5,398 nucleotides of DNA. It comes from Thiobacillus sp. (GTDB taxonomy: Bacteria > Pseudomonadota > Gammaproteobacteria > Burkholderiales > Thiobacillaceae). Positions 4,766 to 5,398 of this stretch are shown one piece after another. The position numbers and the translations under genes are program-made. A model generated the notes under the pieces. The model was not told where the DNA came from and searched no databases. It saw only the letters and a list, made by a program, of their open reading frames with translations. Where the stretch lies: contig JANJUT010000245.1 of the NCBI GenBank assembly GCA_024710445.1, forward strand, positions 1-5,398. The letters are read 5' to 3'. Each line of letters begins with the position of its first letter. Within the stretch, counting starts at the first letter, position 1.

Positions 4766-5398
4766 TCAATAATCTACACTCGACAAGCCAACTCCGCTGG
4801 CCTGCACAAACGAGGCAACCGCGGCCGCCGGCAACGGTTGCGAGAAGTAATATCCCTGTATCTTCCGGCAACCCAGTGCAATCAGGCGATCGAGTTGGCC
4901 GACGTTCTCCACCCCCTCGGCGATCACATTCATGTTGAAATTTCGGGCGATGGCGATAATCGTCGACACCATCTCCGCTTCCTCGATTCCAGGCGTCAGG
5001 CGGCTGACGAAGGCACGGTCGATTTTCAGCGCATCGAAGGGAAAGTTCTGCAAATAGCTCAGTGATGAGTAGCCCGTTCCAAAGTCGTCAACATAAAGAT
5101 GCAGGCCGCGCGCCTTGAGGTCGAGCAGCGTTTTGTTCGCTGCTTCGGGATTATGCAGTAGTACGCTTTCGGTAATTTCCAGGGCAAGGTAACGCGGCTC
5201 AATGTCGGCTGCGGCAATCGCCTCATCAATCCGTTCCAGGAGATCCGGTTGCAGAAACTGCTTGGCGGACAGGTTGATACTCATATACAAATCCGGCCGT
5301 TCCGGGAATCTCAGACGCCATTCCTGAAGCTGGCGGCAGGCCTCCTTCAGCACCCATTGACCAATATCGTTGATCAATCCGGTTTCCTCCGCCAGCGG
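4766..5398 (-). CDS. EAL-domain protein, probable cyclic-di-GMP phosphodiesterase (5' part outside window)
   Basis: The C-terminal 210 residues of an EAL domain; the gene enters from the right edge already inside the domain (PLAEETGLINDIGQWVL), so the EAL triplet and any GGDEF, PAS or membrane part lie outside. EAL enzymes cleave cyclic-di-GMP to pGpG and control motility and biofilm. Numbering from the edge, the active-site residues that are visible are intact: Asn42 in SINLSAKQF, Glu77 in LEITES, Asp104-Asp105 in DDFGTGYSSLSYL (loop 6), Lys125 in KIDRAFV, Glu161 in IAEGVE and Gln181 in IQGYYFSQPLP. This supports an active phosphodiesterase, provided the missing EAL glutamate is present. The protein ends about 17 residues after the QPL motif, so nothing follows the domain. 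The TTG near 5377 is internal, not a start. It converges with the uncharacterised gene at 4161-4625 and is probably unrelated to the marR operon. Confidence 0.95.
   Translation of the reverse strand, partial: PLAEETGLINDIGQWVLKEACRQLQEWRLRFPERPDLYMSINLSAKQFLQPDLLERIDEAIAAADIEPRYLALEITESVLLHNPEAANKTLLDLKARGLHLYVDDFGTGYSSLSYLQNFPFDALKIDRAFVSRLTPGIEEAEMVSTIIAIARNFNMNVIAEGVENVGQLDRLIALGCRKIQGYYFSQPLPAAAVASFVQASGVGLSSVDY

Noticed and set aside
5375..5377. TTG at 5377 as the start of the EAL protein
   Set aside because: The frame stays open to the window edge and encodes the normal EAL-domain residues PLAEETG just before it, so the gene clearly begins outside.

Overview
The window looks like chromosomal DNA from a Gram-negative proteobacterium, most likely a betaproteobacterium. 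Genes are dense and moderately GC-rich. Several products carry Sec signal peptides for a periplasm. The cytochrome b561 / YceI pairing and the RlhA-type U32 protein are typical of Beta- and Gammaproteobacteria. Genus cannot be fixed from the sequence alone. No rRNA, tRNA, CRISPR array, insertion sequence or phage gene is visible.

Layout, right to left along the minus strand. The 3' part of an EAL-domain (cyclic-di-GMP phosphodiesterase type) gene enters at 5398 and stops at 4766. It converges on a plus-strand gene (4161-4625) for a small acidic cytosolic protein that I do not recognise. Divergent from that gene is a compact minus-strand operon: a MarR-family regulator (4023-3583), a four-helix cytochrome b561 (3586-3038), a YceI-like periplasmic protein (3041-2475) and a second YceI-like protein (2445-1864). 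The first three genes are joined by ATGA stop/start overlaps, so translation is probably coupled. After a 389-base gap with several inverted repeats come a third YceI-like gene (1474-872) and, 34 bases further on, the first 279 codons of an rlhA-type U32 gene that runs off the left edge.

The most informative regulatory site is upstream of marR. A near-perfect 39-base palindrome (4036-4074) contains two GTTC-N6-GAAC dyads whose centres are 21 bases (two helical turns) apart. One dyad lies in the 17-base spacer of a good sigma-70-type promoter and the other over the expected transcription start. This strongly suggests autorepression by the MarR protein, and it argues that marR starts at the GTG at 4023, not at the upstream TTG that lies in the -10 box.

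Taken together, the centre of the window reads as a MarR-controlled envelope module. A membrane di-heme b561 could move electrons between the quinone pool and periplasmic partners, and YceI proteins (lipocalin-like barrels known in other species to bind polyisoprenoids or quinones) would be exported beside it. Two of the three YceI proteins are close tandem paralogues sharing an unusual C-x10-C pair. The third paralogue appears to have separate control, including a hairpin that would bury part of its ribosome binding site. The physiological signal and substrate are inference; nothing here proves them.
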